A stretch of DNA of 25,241 bases from an uncultured Collinsella sp. (GCA_902495525.1 CABUXL010000024.1:1-25241); one strand, 5' to 3'; shown: positions 8,683 to 15,751, numbered from the stretch's first letter. A program made the numbers and translations. Notes: generated by a model from the letters alone, not told the origin.

Positions 8683-9491
8683 GTGAGCGCCTGACCGACA
8701 GCCCCTCGCTCTTTAGGCTTCGTGTTCGCTATGGCAAGCGCGATCGCCTTAAGTACCTGGGCCATCTCGAAGTAATCCATACCATTGAGCGCATCGTGCG
8801 CCGTGCGGGGCTTCCCTATGCCGTCACGCAGGGCTTCTCTCCGCACATGCGCGTGGGCTTCTCTTCGGCGCTACCGGTTGGTACGTCGTCGACCTGCGAG
8901 TGGTATGACCTGTTTATGACCGAGTTCGTGGCGCTCGACGAGGCGTTTGAGCGCCTGTCTGCGGCGTCTCCGGCCGATCTGGCGCCTATCGAGGCGGCGT
9001 ACGTCGACGTGCGCACGCCGGCGTTGACGGCGCAGCTCACGCGCCTGTCGTATCGCATCGACCTGCATCTGGACCCCGAGGCGCCCGTTAGCGCCGATGA
9101 GGTGCGTCGTGCGCTCGACATGCTGCGCGCGGACCATGGCATCGACTACGCGCGCGGAAAAAAGAGCAAGCGCTTGGATTTGGATCACACACTCGTGGGC
9201 TATGAGCTCACGGCGGGGGAGCGCCCGGACCATTTGGTGCTCATGCTCGACACCCATGCCGACAACGAGGGCTCCATGCGTCCGGAAATTTTGCTTTCCG
9301 CTGCTGATGTTTTGTTGCAGGGCTTGACCCCGGGCGTGGATGCACCTATTGTTTCCACCGGTATGCAAGACCTCGTGACCATCTGCTCCTACGATGTCGA
9401 GCGTCAGAATCAAGCATGCGAGGACGACGAGGGCCGACTCGTCAGCCCCATACCTGTGCGAACTTGTGGATTTGCTCCACATACTCGTTGA
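8679..9491 (+). CDS. TIGR03936-family (DUF2344) protein
   Basis: This 270-residue protein of unknown biochemical function is the regular partner of the TIGR03960 radical SAM protein; in some bacteria the two are fused. The N-terminal block is typical: LRVRYGKRDRLKYLGHLE followed by R-A-G-L-P-Y-x-x-T-x-G-F-S-P-H-M-R. Its ATG overlaps the upstream TGA in an ATGA arrangement, implying translational coupling and a shared job, possibly substrate handling for the radical SAM enzyme. The C-terminal roughly 30 residues (Q-N-Q-A-C-E-D-D-E-G onward) do not look conserved and may be a lineage-specific tail. Its TGA stop is embedded in the -35 box of the rplU promoter. Confidence 0.88.
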   Translation: MSERLTDSPSLFRLRVRYGKRDRLKYLGHLEVIHTIERIVRRAGLPYAVTQGFSPHMRVGFSSALPVGTSSTCEWYDLFMTEFVALDEAFERLSAASPADLAPIEAAYVDVRTPALTAQLTRLSYRIDLHLDPEAPVSADEVRRALDMLRADHGIDYARGKKSKRLDLDHTLVGYELTAGERPDHLVLMLDTHADNEGSMRPEILLSAADVLLQGLTPGVDAPIVSTGMQDLVTICSYDVERQNQACEDDEGRLVSPIPVRTCGFAPHTR

Positions 9492-9516
9492 CGGGGGTAT
9501 TTTCGCCTGCTACTAT
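9488..9516 (+). promoter_or_regulatory. Sigma-70-type promoter for rplU-rpmA
   Basis: The -35 box is TTGACG (9488-9493) and the -10 box TACTAT (9511-9516), with a 17-base spacer and an extended -10 TG at 9508-9509. Predicted transcription start is near 9523, giving a leader of about 35 bases. The -35 box contains the TGA stop of the preceding gene. It is the best promoter match in the window by consensus. Confidence 0.75.
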
Positions 9517-9558
9517 ATTCGGCTGTTGCACTAACTGATGCATGAAGGGCAAGTAAAC

Positions 9559-9933
9559 ATGTACGCAATCGTTAACACGGGCGGCAAGCAGTACAAGGTC
9601 GCCACCGACGATGTCATCACCGTCGAGAAGATCGAGGGCAATGAGGGTGACAAGGTCACCCTGCCGGTTATCTTCCTCAACGATGGTAAGAAGATCGTCA
9701 CCGATCCCGACAAGCTGGCCAAGGCCAAGGTTACCGCTCAGATCGTTGAGCAGTTCAAGGGCGAGAAGCAGCTGGTCTTCAAGTTCCACAAGCGCAAGCG
9801 CTATCGTCGTCTGAAGGGTCACCGTCAGCAGCTCACCAAGCTGAAGATCGTGAAGGTTCAGGCTACCTCCCGCGCCAAGAAGGCTGTCAAGGCAGAGGCT
9901 GAGGCTGTTGCCGAGGCTCCCGTCGCCGAGTAG
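9559..9933 (+). CDS. rplU: 50S ribosomal protein L21
   Basis: L21 binds 23S rRNA and is part of the large subunit. The product is 124 residues. The N-terminal MYAIVNTGGKQYKV and the block FKFHKRKRYRRLKGHRQQLTKLKI are canonical for the family. The start is placed at 9559 because the family begins exactly at this MYAIV; an in-frame ATG at 9538 would add seven unrelated residues, and GAAGGGC sits between the two at a proper distance from 9559. The C-terminus carries a roughly 20-residue Ala/Glu/Lys extension. rpmA follows 33 bases later. The prp protease gene often found between rplU and rpmA in Firmicutes is absent. Confidence 0.98.
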   Translation: MYAIVNTGGKQYKVATDDVITVEKIEGNEGDKVTLPVIFLNDGKKIVTDPDKLAKAKVTAQIVEQFKGEKQLVFKFHKRKRYRRLKGHRQQLTKLKIVKVQATSRAKKAVKAEAEAVAEAPVAE

Positions 9934-9966
9934 ATTACACTCGTAACGAAAGAGTAGGTATACACA

Positions 9967-10224
9967 ATGGCACACAAAAAAGGACTCGGTTCCTCCCGTA
10001 ATGGCCGTGACTCCCGCGGTCAGCGCCTTGGCACGAAGCGCTTCGCCGGCCAGACGGTAACCACGGGCACGATTCTCGTCCGTCAGCACGGCACGCACAT
10101 CCACCCGGGTGAGAACGTTGGCCGTGGCAAGGACGACACGCTGTTCGCGCTGGTCGACGGTACCGTTGAGTTCCACAAGGGTATCAAGCACAGGGTCAGC
10201 GTACGCCCGCTCGCGAACGCGTAA
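9967..10224 (+). CDS. rpmA: 50S ribosomal protein L27
   Basis: L27 lies near the peptidyl transferase centre, where its N-terminus contacts tRNA. The 85-residue product starts MAHKKGLGSSRNGRDSRGQR, the direct form without the cleavable leader found in Firmicutes L27, which fits the absence of a Prp protease gene beside it. The conserved GTKRFAGQ and GTHIHPGENVG blocks are present. It shares the rplU transcript, with AGTAGG about 8 bases before the ATG, and is followed by an intrinsic terminator. Confidence 0.98.
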   Translation: MAHKKGLGSSRNGRDSRGQRLGTKRFAGQTVTTGTILVRQHGTHIHPGENVGRGKDDTLFALVDGTVEFHKGIKHRVSVRPLANA

Positions 10225-10249
10225 TTCACCCTTCATAGAGCACATATGT

Positions 10250-10293
10250 GGGAGGCACTTGAGTTTTAGGATTCAAGGGTCTCCCTCTTTTTT
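10250..10293 (+). terminator. Intrinsic terminator between rpmA and obgE
   Basis: The left arm GGGAGGC-A-CTTGA (10250-10262) pairs with the right arm TCAAG-G-GTCTCCC (10273-10285): 7 plus 5 base pairs around one A/G mismatch, with a 10-base loop, followed by TCTTTTTT (10286-10293). The obgE ribosome-binding site begins immediately after. Because I see no clear promoter between this hairpin and obgE, it may act as a partial terminator that lowers obgE expression relative to the ribosomal proteins. Confidence 0.85.
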
Positions 10294-10309
10294 GTAGGAG
10301 GCGATTCTG

Positions 10310-11776
10310 TTGTCACAGTTCACCGATATCAGCCGCATTAACGTGTGCGGCGGCGACGGCGGTGCCGGATGCATGTCGTTTAGGCGCGAGGCCTTTGTCC
10401 CCAAGGGTGGCCCCGATGGCGGCGACGGCGGTCGTGGCGGCAATGTCGTCATCCAGGCCGATGCCCAGCTGTCTTCACTGATCGATTACCGCTTTAAGCA
10501 TCACTTTCGTGCCGAGCGCGGAACGCACGGTCAGGGCGCCCGCCGCAATGGCAAGAGCGGCGAGGACCTGATTCTTAAGGTTCCCATGGGCACCGTGGTG
10601 CGCGAGCTCGACCCCGAGACGCAGACCCCGATGTTCGAGATTGCCGACTTGGTGCATGATGGCGAGCGCGTTGTCGTGGCGCCCGGCGGTGCCGGTGGTC
10701 TGGGCAATACGCACTTTGTAACGTCCGTGCGCCGCGCGCCCGCGTTCGCCCAGCTGGGTGAGCCGGCCGAGGAGCACTGGATTGAGCTCGAGATGAAGCT
10801 CATGGCCGATGCCGCGCTCGTGGGCTTCCCCTCGGTGGGTAAGTCATCGCTCATCGCGCGCATGAGCGCCGCCCGTCCTAAGATTGCCGACTACCCGTTT
10901 ACCACGCTCGTGCCCAATCTGGGCATGGTGCGTGCCGGCGAGTACTCCTATGTCGTTGCCGACGTCCCCGGCCTCATCGAGGGTGCGAGCGAGGGCAAGG
11001 GCCTGGGCCATCAGTTCCTGCGCCACATCGAGCGCACGGCACTCATCATGCACGTCGTCGATATGACGGGTGGTTTTGAGGATCGCGATCCGGTCGAGGA
11101 CTATCGCATCATCAACCGCGAGCTCGAGCAGTATGGCGCCGAGCTTTCGGAGCGTCCGCAGATCGTCGTCGCTAACAAGTGCGATGCGCCGGGCACGGCT
11201 GACAAGATTGCCGACCTTAAGCGTGCGGCGCTCGACGATGGCCATATGTTCTTTGCCGTGTCTGCTGTTACGGGCGCCGGCCTCAACACGCTGATGCTTG
11301 CCGTGGGCGAGCAGGTGGCTAAGCTGCGCGCCGAGTTGGCTGTCTCCGATGAGCCGGTCGTTCTGCGCGACGATGAGTGGGAACGCCGTCGCCTGCAGCG
11401 TGAGAAGCGTTTCCGCATTGTCCAGGAAGAGCCCGGTGCCTTCCGCGTGGTCGGTCGCGCCATCGAGCGCATGGTCATTCAGACCGACTGGGAAAATGAG
11501 GAAGCCGTCATTTACCTGCAGCATAAGTTTGCGCGTATGGGTGTTGACGACGCGCTCGAGAAGGCCGGTTGCCGTGCGGGCGACGAGGTCCGCATTTGCC
11601 AACGCGCCTTTGACTTTGAGGGCGCTGAGGACTTCTCGGAGTACGAGGAGCTCGAGGATGCTGGCGAGGACGTTGCCGTTGAGGCCATTGACGTTACCGA
11701 TGCTGCGGATGAGGGCGTCGAGGTTGTCGATGCGGTGGATGCCGCGGACGATGCCGAGACCTCGGAGGGCGAGTAA
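10310..11776 (+). CDS. obgE: GTPase Obg (CgtA), ribosome assembly and stress
   Basis: Obg is a GTPase that binds 50S particles and links ribosome maturation to growth state. The 488-residue product has the glycine-rich Obg fold (about 1-160, including KGGPDGGDGGRGG), a G domain with G1 at G172-F-P-S-V-G-K-S, G3 D218-V-P-G221 and G4 N289-K-C-D292, and a C-terminal OCT domain (about 355-435, including FRIVQEEPGAFRVVG). Like many actinobacterial and Gram-positive Obg proteins it carries the OCT region; here that is followed by a roughly 45-residue acidic Asp/Glu/Val/Ala tail. The start is TTG at 10310 with AGGAGG 8 bases upstream. nadD follows 3 bases after the stop. Confidence 0.97.
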   Translation: MSQFTDISRINVCGGDGGAGCMSFRREAFVPKGGPDGGDGGRGGNVVIQADAQLSSLIDYRFKHHFRAERGTHGQGARRNGKSGEDLILKVPMGTVVRELDPETQTPMFEIADLVHDGERVVVAPGGAGGLGNTHFVTSVRRAPAFAQLGEPAEEHWIELEMKLMADAALVGFPSVGKSSLIARMSAARPKIADYPFTTLVPNLGMVRAGEYSYVVADVPGLIEGASEGKGLGHQFLRHIERTALIMHVVDMTGGFEDRDPVEDYRIINRELEQYGAELSERPQIVVANKCDAPGTADKIADLKRAALDDGHMFFAVSAVTGAGLNTLMLAVGEQVAKLRAELAVSDEPVVLRDDEWERRRLQREKRFRIVQEEPGAFRVVGRAIERMVIQTDWENEEAVIYLQHKFARMGVDDALEKAGCRAGDEVRICQRAFDFEGAEDFSEYEELEDAGEDVAVEAIDVTDAADEGVEVVDAVDAADDAETSEGE

Positions 11777-11779
11777 GCC

Positions 11780-12457
11780 ATGTCGCTGCGCGGTGGAATC
11801 GGTCTGCCCGAGCTTCCTCTAGAGGACGGGCAGGAGTTTAGGCTCGGCATTATGGGTGGCACCTTTGATCCCATCCATTACGGGCACCTGGTGACCGCCG
11901 AGCAGGCGCGCGAGTCGCTCGACTTGGACGCTGTGCTCTTTATGCCGGCGGGCTCTCCTGCCTTTAAGCTTGACAAGCCGGTGACGCCTGCCGAGGACCG
12001 TTATGCCATGACGGTCCTCGCCACCGCTGCGAACCCGGCCTTTTTGGCGAGCCGGTTCGAGATTGACCGTCCGGGTGTAACCTATACGGCCGATACGCTT
12101 CATGCCCTTCGCGACTTTTATCCGCCGCAGGTAAAGCTCTACTTTATTACGGGCGCCGACGCGATTATCGATATTGTGACCTGGCATGATGCCGAACGAA
12201 TCGCTGAGCTTGCTACCTTTATTGCGGCGACGCGACCGGGCTTTGATATCGATACGGCGCGTGCCCGAATCAAAGAGTCGGGGCTGCCGTTCGACGTGCG
12301 TTATATCCAGATTCCGGCGCTGGCGATCAGCTCGACGAACATTCGTAAGCGAGTTGCCCGCGGCATGAGCGTGCGCTATCTTACGAGCGAGTCCGTGCTC
12401 GGCTACATTCGCAAACGCAGGCTATATGCCGATTTGGGCCAAGAAGATTTTGAGTGA
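11780..12457 (+). CDS. nadD: Nicotinate-nucleotide adenylyltransferase
   Basis: NadD transfers AMP from ATP to nicotinate mononucleotide to make deamido-NAD in the NAD biosynthesis pathway. The 225-residue product has the nucleotidyltransferase signature GGTFDP (26-31) with H33-Y-G-H36 and the C-terminal I183-S-S-T-N-I-R189 motif. The ATG lies 3 bases after the obgE stop. The first roughly 20 residues precede the usual family start (about R-L-G-I-M-G-G-T-F-D-P) and form a short extension; no better in-frame start with a ribosome-binding site is visible nearer the core. It lies in the common obg-nadD-yqeK-rsfS order, without the proBA genes sometimes found in it. Confidence 0.96.
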   Translation: MSLRGGIGLPELPLEDGQEFRLGIMGGTFDPIHYGHLVTAEQARESLDLDAVLFMPAGSPAFKLDKPVTPAEDRYAMTVLATAANPAFLASRFEIDRPGVTYTADTLHALRDFYPPQVKLYFITGADAIIDIVTWHDAERIAELATFIAATRPGFDIDTARARIKESGLPFDVRYIQIPALAISSTNIRKRVARGMSVRYLTSESVLGYIRKRRLYADLGQEDFE

Positions 12458-12469
12458 CGGGGGTCTACG

Positions 12470-13078
12470 TTGTCGGTAGAGGATCAGTTTGAGGGCGATG
12501 AGCGCGCGCTGCTCAAGCGCATTCAAGAGCTGCTCGATGTTCGCATGAAGGATAAGCGCAAGCGCTATGTGCATTCGCTGGGTGTTGCCGAGACCGCACT
12601 TTATCTGGCCGAGGTCTACGGCGTCGACCGCTTTGATGCCGCTGCCGCCGGCTTGATCCACGACTGGGACAAGGTGCTTTCCGATGACGAGCTGGTCACG
12701 CGCGCTCTGCATTACGGCATTAAGATTGCCGGCTCTCCGTCTGCCGCGACGCCGCTTTTACATGGCCCGGTTGCCGCCTATGAGCTTCCGCAGCTATTTC
12801 CCGAGCTATCGCCGGCCGTTTTCCAGGCTGTCGACCGTCACACCGTGGGCGCCTGCGACATGACGCCGCTCGATATGGTGGTTTTTGTGGCCGATGCCAT
12901 CGAGCCCAACCGCCATGGTGATTACGCCCATGCGCTGCGTAAGATGGTGGGGGAGTCGACGCTTGACGAGTTGTTCTTCTCCTGTTTTGCGCAGGGTCTG
13001 GTCTACGTTATCCAGTCCGGGCGCTATCTTTATCCCACGGCTATTACGATTTACAACCATTACGCCCAGCTGCGCTAG
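12470..13078 (+). CDS. yqeK: YqeK-family HD-domain phosphohydrolase
   Basis: This 202-residue HD-domain protein is related to YqeK, a family shown to hydrolyse diadenosine tetraphosphate symmetrically into two ADP. Metal-binding residues fit the pattern H35, H64-D65 (in GLIHDWDK), H98, H124 and D142 (in VVFVADAIEPNR). The start is TTG at 12470, 12 bases after nadD, with GGGGG just upstream. The adjacent nadD-yqeK-rsfS order is common in Gram-positive bacteria. The third position before the metal pair (AGLIHDWDK) differs a little from the usual AGLLHD-x-A-K. The exact substrate is inferred from the family. Confidence 0.92.
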   Translation: MSVEDQFEGDERALLKRIQELLDVRMKDKRKRYVHSLGVAETALYLAEVYGVDRFDAAAAGLIHDWDKVLSDDELVTRALHYGIKIAGSPSAATPLLHGPVAAYELPQLFPELSPAVFQAVDRHTVGACDMTPLDMVVFVADAIEPNRHGDYAHALRKMVGESTLDELFFSCFAQGLVYVIQSGRYLYPTAITIYNHYAQLR

Positions 13079-13106
13079 CTCGGGTGTGTCTAGAAAGAGG
13101 TATTCC

Positions 13107-13562
13107 ATGGCCGACGAGACCATGACCGACGAGCAGATTCTTGAAGGTGTGGAGCACAAGAGCTTCGTCGCCACGTCCGACCGTACCGCCGCCTCGCTGT
13201 CCGCGAGCGGTGTCGCCGCCGAGGATGTCGCTCGCGCCGCCGCGCAGGCCGCCTACGACAAGAAGGGCGAGGACGTGCAAGTGCTCGATCTGACCGAGCT
13301 CTCCGACGTGTGCGACTACTTTGTGCTTGCCACCGGTACCAATAACCGTCAGGTCGATTCGATCGTCGACGAGATCGAGGAGAAGGTCGCCGAGGCTTGC
13401 GGTGAGCACCCGTTCTCCATCGAGGGTCGCGAGCAGAAGACCTGGATGCTCATGGACTACGGCTCGGTCGTCGTCCACGTCTTCACCCCCGAGGCACGTG
13501 ACTTCTACCGTCTCGAGAAGCTCTGGGGCGACGCTCCCCAGCTCCCCCTCAACCTCCTCTAG
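13107..13562 (+). CDS. rsfS: Ribosomal silencing factor RsfS
   Basis: RsfS binds L14 on the 50S subunit and blocks subunit joining when nutrients fall. The 151-residue product has the DUF143 core starting around residue 42, with D70-Y-F-V-L-A-T-G-T-N-N-R-Q and later WMLMDYGSVVVHVF. The start is ATG at 13107, with AAAGAGG 6 bases upstream; the frame is open further upstream inside yqeK but that part is not RsfS-like. The first roughly 40 residues, rich in Ala, Glu and Thr, are an N-terminal extension beyond the usual family start. The gene is last in its operon and precedes a strong terminator. Confidence 0.95.
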   Translation: MADETMTDEQILEGVEHKSFVATSDRTAASLSASGVAAEDVARAAAQAAYDKKGEDVQVLDLTELSDVCDYFVLATGTNNRQVDSIVDEIEEKVAEACGEHPFSIEGREQKTWMLMDYGSVVVHVFTPEARDFYRLEKLWGDAPQLPLNLL

Positions 13563-13608
13563 GACCTTATTTGGGCCGGGGCCTCTCTTGAACTACCCTT
13601 TACCGTTC

Positions 13609-13650
13609 GCCGGGCAGTTGCACTACCTGCAGCTGCCCGGCTTTCTTTTT
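13609..13650 (+). terminator. Strong intrinsic terminator after rsfS
   Basis: The left arm GCCGGGCAGTTGCA (13609-13622) pairs with TGCAGCTGCCCGGC (13628-13641): 14 base pairs with one G-T wobble and a CTACC loop, followed by TTTCTTTTT (13642-13650). It closes the obgE-nadD-yqeK-rsfS transcript and separates it from the convergent dinB. On the - strand there is no good T-run, so it is mainly one-directional. Confidence 0.92.
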
Positions 13651-13662
13651 GCCCAAAGGCGG

Positions 13663-14916
13663 TTAATCGTTGAAGCGGGATTGGCGGCCGAAGGATAGGG
13701 CGGTGTCGCCGAATTTGTCTCGGACGGCGTCGATGGCGACGGAGAGGTCGCGGCGGTCGCTGGATTGGGCTCCGCGGTCATCAATCTCGCAGAACAGGTC
13801 AGTTTGGATACCGCCTTGGTGGTTGAAGTCGCTCATGCCGATACCCGCCAGACGCACGTGCATACCTTTCTGCCAGATCTTGTCGAGCAGCTCGAGCGCT
13901 ACGGCCACAAAGATATTTTCGTCGTCGGTGGGGTGGGGCAAGCGGCGCTGTGCCGTGTGTCCGCTGCCGTAAGAGTATTTGAGCTTGAGCGTCACCGTGG
14001 CGCCCGTCAGCCCCTGACGGCGCAGGCGGCGCCCAACCGACTCGCCCAGCAGCGCAATCGCCGCCTCGATATCCCCACGCTCAGTCAAATCTTTAGCAAA
14101 GGTGCGTTCATTGCTGACCGACTTGACCTCGCGCTCTTCATCGAGACTCGTGACTTCGGAGATTTCGAGTCCCAGCGCACGCTGGCGCATGCGTTCGCCG
14201 TTGACGCCAAAAATAGAGGCCAAGGTGGATTCCGGTGCACGTGATAGCTCGCCGAGGGTGTAGATGCGCATGCGGCGCAGTCGCTCCTCGGCCGAGCGCC
14301 CGATGCCACTCATGGCAGATACCGGCAGCGCGGCCAAAAAGCGCTGCTCGGTTCCGGGGCGCACGATGGTCAGCCCAAACGGCTTATCCCGCTCGCTTGC
14401 GATTTTTGCGACCGTCTTGTTGCAGCCCACGCCAATGGAGCAGGTCACTCCCAGCCCTGCCACGCGGTCGCTTATACGCCGCGCAACCAGCAGCGGGTCT
14501 TCGGGCGCAAAGCGACCCGGTGTGATATCGATAAAGGCTTCGTCGATGGATACGCGCTCCACGCGCGGCGTCTCCTCGGCGAGAATCGCCATGACCTGCG
14601 CGCTCACCTCGCGGTATCGGTCAAAGTGCCCGTGTGTCCAAATGGCTTGCGGGCACAAGCGCCGCGCCTCGGCCGAGGCCATGGCAGAGTGCACGCCAAA
14701 GCGCCGCGCCTCATACGAACACGTGGACACGACGCCACGCGAATCGGCGTCTCCGCCCACGATGAGTGGCTTTCCGCGCCATTCGGGATGATCGAGCATC
14801 TCCACGCTCGCAAAAAACGCATCGAGGTCCATGAGGCCCACCGCCGGACCCGTCCAGGGAGGCGGCGTGACGCCCATGGCATCCTCATAACCGTATGTAT
14901 GTTCGCGTCTTTCCAT
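13663..14916 (-). CDS. dinB: DNA polymerase IV (Y-family translesion polymerase)
   Basis: This Y-family polymerase copies past DNA lesions with low fidelity. The 417-residue product has catalytic acidic residues at D30 (in LMDLDAFFASVE) and D125-E126 (in SIDEAFID), the helix-hairpin-helix region near AMSGIG, and a little-finger domain from about residue 255. A clamp-binding-like motif, Q371-T-D-L-F375, lies internally before a roughly 40-residue tail. The start is uncertain. ATG at 14916 has no ribosome-binding site but lies exactly one start-site distance from a TATACT box; ATG at 14877 (codon 14) has GAGG 5 bases upstream. It is the only - strand gene here and is convergent with rsfS. Confidence 0.95.
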   Translation of the reverse strand: MERREHTYGYEDAMGVTPPPWTGPAVGLMDLDAFFASVEMLDHPEWRGKPLIVGGDADSRGVVSTCSYEARRFGVHSAMASAEARRLCPQAIWTHGHFDRYREVSAQVMAILAEETPRVERVSIDEAFIDITPGRFAPEDPLLVARRISDRVAGLGVTCSIGVGCNKTVAKIASERDKPFGLTIVRPGTEQRFLAALPVSAMSGIGRSAEERLRRMRIYTLGELSRAPESTLASIFGVNGERMRQRALGLEISEVTSLDEEREVKSVSNERTFAKDLTERGDIEAAIALLGESVGRRLRRQGLTGATVTLKLKYSYGSGHTAQRRLPHPTDDENIFVAVALELLDKIWQKGMHVRLAGIGMSDFNHQGGIQTDLFCEIDDRGAQSSDRRDLSVAIDAVRDKFGDTALSFGRQSRFND

Positions 14917-14922
14917 GTCATG

Positions 14923-14928
14923 AGTATA
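14923..14928 (-). promoter_or_regulatory. Candidate -10 box for dinB
   Basis: On the - strand the hexamer TATACT (5 of 6 to consensus) ends 6 bases before the A of the ATG at 14916. No convincing -35 box lies 15-19 bases upstream, so activation by another factor is possible. I could not find a clear actinobacterial LexA box in this gap. Confidence 0.45.
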
Positions 14929-15032
14929 CCGCGCAGCTCATGTGGGGCGCGTGTATGTGCTTGCAAATCCCGAATTCTTGTCTAAGATATGGATTTGCCC
15001 TCGACTACACCGAAGAAGTTGGTCTCACGGAC

Positions 15033-15061
15033 TTCACCTGCCCGCGTCGATGGCGTATTAT
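15033..15061 (+). promoter_or_regulatory. Promoter for the rpsP operon
   Basis: TTCACC (15033-15038; 4 of 6) and TATTAT (15056-15061; 5 of 6) are separated by 17 bases; predicted transcription start is near 15068, giving a leader of about 50 bases. A weaker alternative is TTGCAA (14961-14966) with TAAGAT (14983-14988), spacer 16, which would give a leader of about 120 bases. Confidence 0.55.
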
Positions 15062-15083
15062 GTTCAACTGTTTGTTTGTAGTT

Positions 15084-15098
15084 GCAGCCTAAAGCTGC
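15084..15098 (+). promoter_or_regulatory. Small leader hairpin before rpsP
   Basis: GCAGC (15084-15088) and GCTGC (15094-15098) form a 5-base-pair stem with a CTAAA loop, ending 6 bases before the GGAGGAG ribosome-binding site (15105-15111). It could tune rpsP translation, but it is short enough to have arisen by chance. Confidence 0.35.
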
Positions 15099-15117
15099 TT
15101 GGTTGGAGGAGTTTCCT

Positions 15118-15459
15118 TTGGCAGTCAAGATTCGCCTTGCTCGTCACGGCGCTAAGAAGCGTCCGTACTACCGTGTCGTCGTCGCCGATTCCCGCGCCCC
15201 GCGTGACGGTCGTATCATCGAGGAGGTTGGCCGCTACAACCCGATGACCGCCCCCAAGACCATCAACCTCGACCTCGAGAAGATCGCCGACTGGCAGTCC
15301 AAGGGCGCTCAGCTCACCGACGCCGTCGCCGCTCTGGTCAAGGCCGCCAACGAGGGCGAGAAGACCGAGACCGTCGTCAAGAAGTCCAAGAAGCAGCTCG
15401 CCAAAGAGGCCGAGGCCGCTAAGGCTGCCGCTGAGGCCGCTGAGGGCGCCGAGGAGTAA
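15118..15459 (+). CDS. rpsP: 30S ribosomal protein S16
   Basis: S16 is an early 30S assembly protein that binds 16S rRNA. The 113-residue product begins AVKIRLARHGAKKRPYYRVV and contains GRIIEEVGRYNP, both canonical. The start is TTG at 15118, because GGAGGAG lies 6 bases upstream and the family begins exactly there; the open frame upstream is not S16-like. The C-terminal roughly 35 residues form a Lys/Ala/Glu-rich extension, common in actinobacterial S16. It is first in an rpsP-khpA-rimM-trmD-lepB operon; the ffh gene usually next to rpsP is absent here. Confidence 0.98.
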   Translation: MAVKIRLARHGAKKRPYYRVVVADSRAPRDGRIIEEVGRYNPMTAPKTINLDLEKIADWQSKGAQLTDAVAALVKAANEGEKTETVVKKSKKQLAKEAEAAKAAAEAAEGAEE

Positions 15460-15462
15460 ATC

Positions 15463-15747
15463 GTGCCTGAGGTTGACGCTGCACAGCTCGAGGGTGAGGC
15501 AATGCTCTCAGATCGCATCGCCGATCTCGTCGAATATCTCGTTGTTCAGATCGTCGACGACCCGGATTCCGTGAGCCTTGAGGTCATCGATGGTGACGAC
15601 GCCTCTACGATTGAGGTTTCGGTCGCCGAGGATGACGTCGCTAAGGTCATCGGCCGTCGTGGCCGTACCATCAAGGCCATTCGCACGCTCGCCCGTGCAC
15701 TGGCCGCTCGCCTCGACACTGCTGTCGAGGTAGAGGTTCTGGGCTAG
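15463..15747 (+). CDS. khpA: KH-domain RNA-binding protein KhpA
   Basis: This small KH-domain RNA-binding protein of the YlqC/KhpA family pairs with KhpB in many Gram-positive bacteria and affects cell elongation and RNA processing. The 94-residue product has the KH signature V-I-G-R-R-G-R-T-I-K with the GxxG loop at residues 64-67. The GTG start at 15463 has GAGGAG from the rpsP end 6 bases upstream; an alternative ATG at 15502 (residue 14), also preceded by a GAGG-type site, gives the usual family length of about 80. The gap to rpsP is 3 bases and to rimM 4. Confidence 0.93.
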   Translation: MPEVDAAQLEGEAMLSDRIADLVEYLVVQIVDDPDSVSLEVIDGDDASTIEVSVAEDDVAKVIGRRGRTIKAIRTLARALAARLDTAVEVEVLG

Positions 15748-15751
15748 GACC

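Noticed and set aside
14917..15032. A LexA (SOS) box controlling dinB
   Set aside because: I looked for the actinobacterial GAAC-N4-GTTC type pattern. Only a half-site-like CGAACAT inside the dinB coding start is present, so SOS control is not supported.
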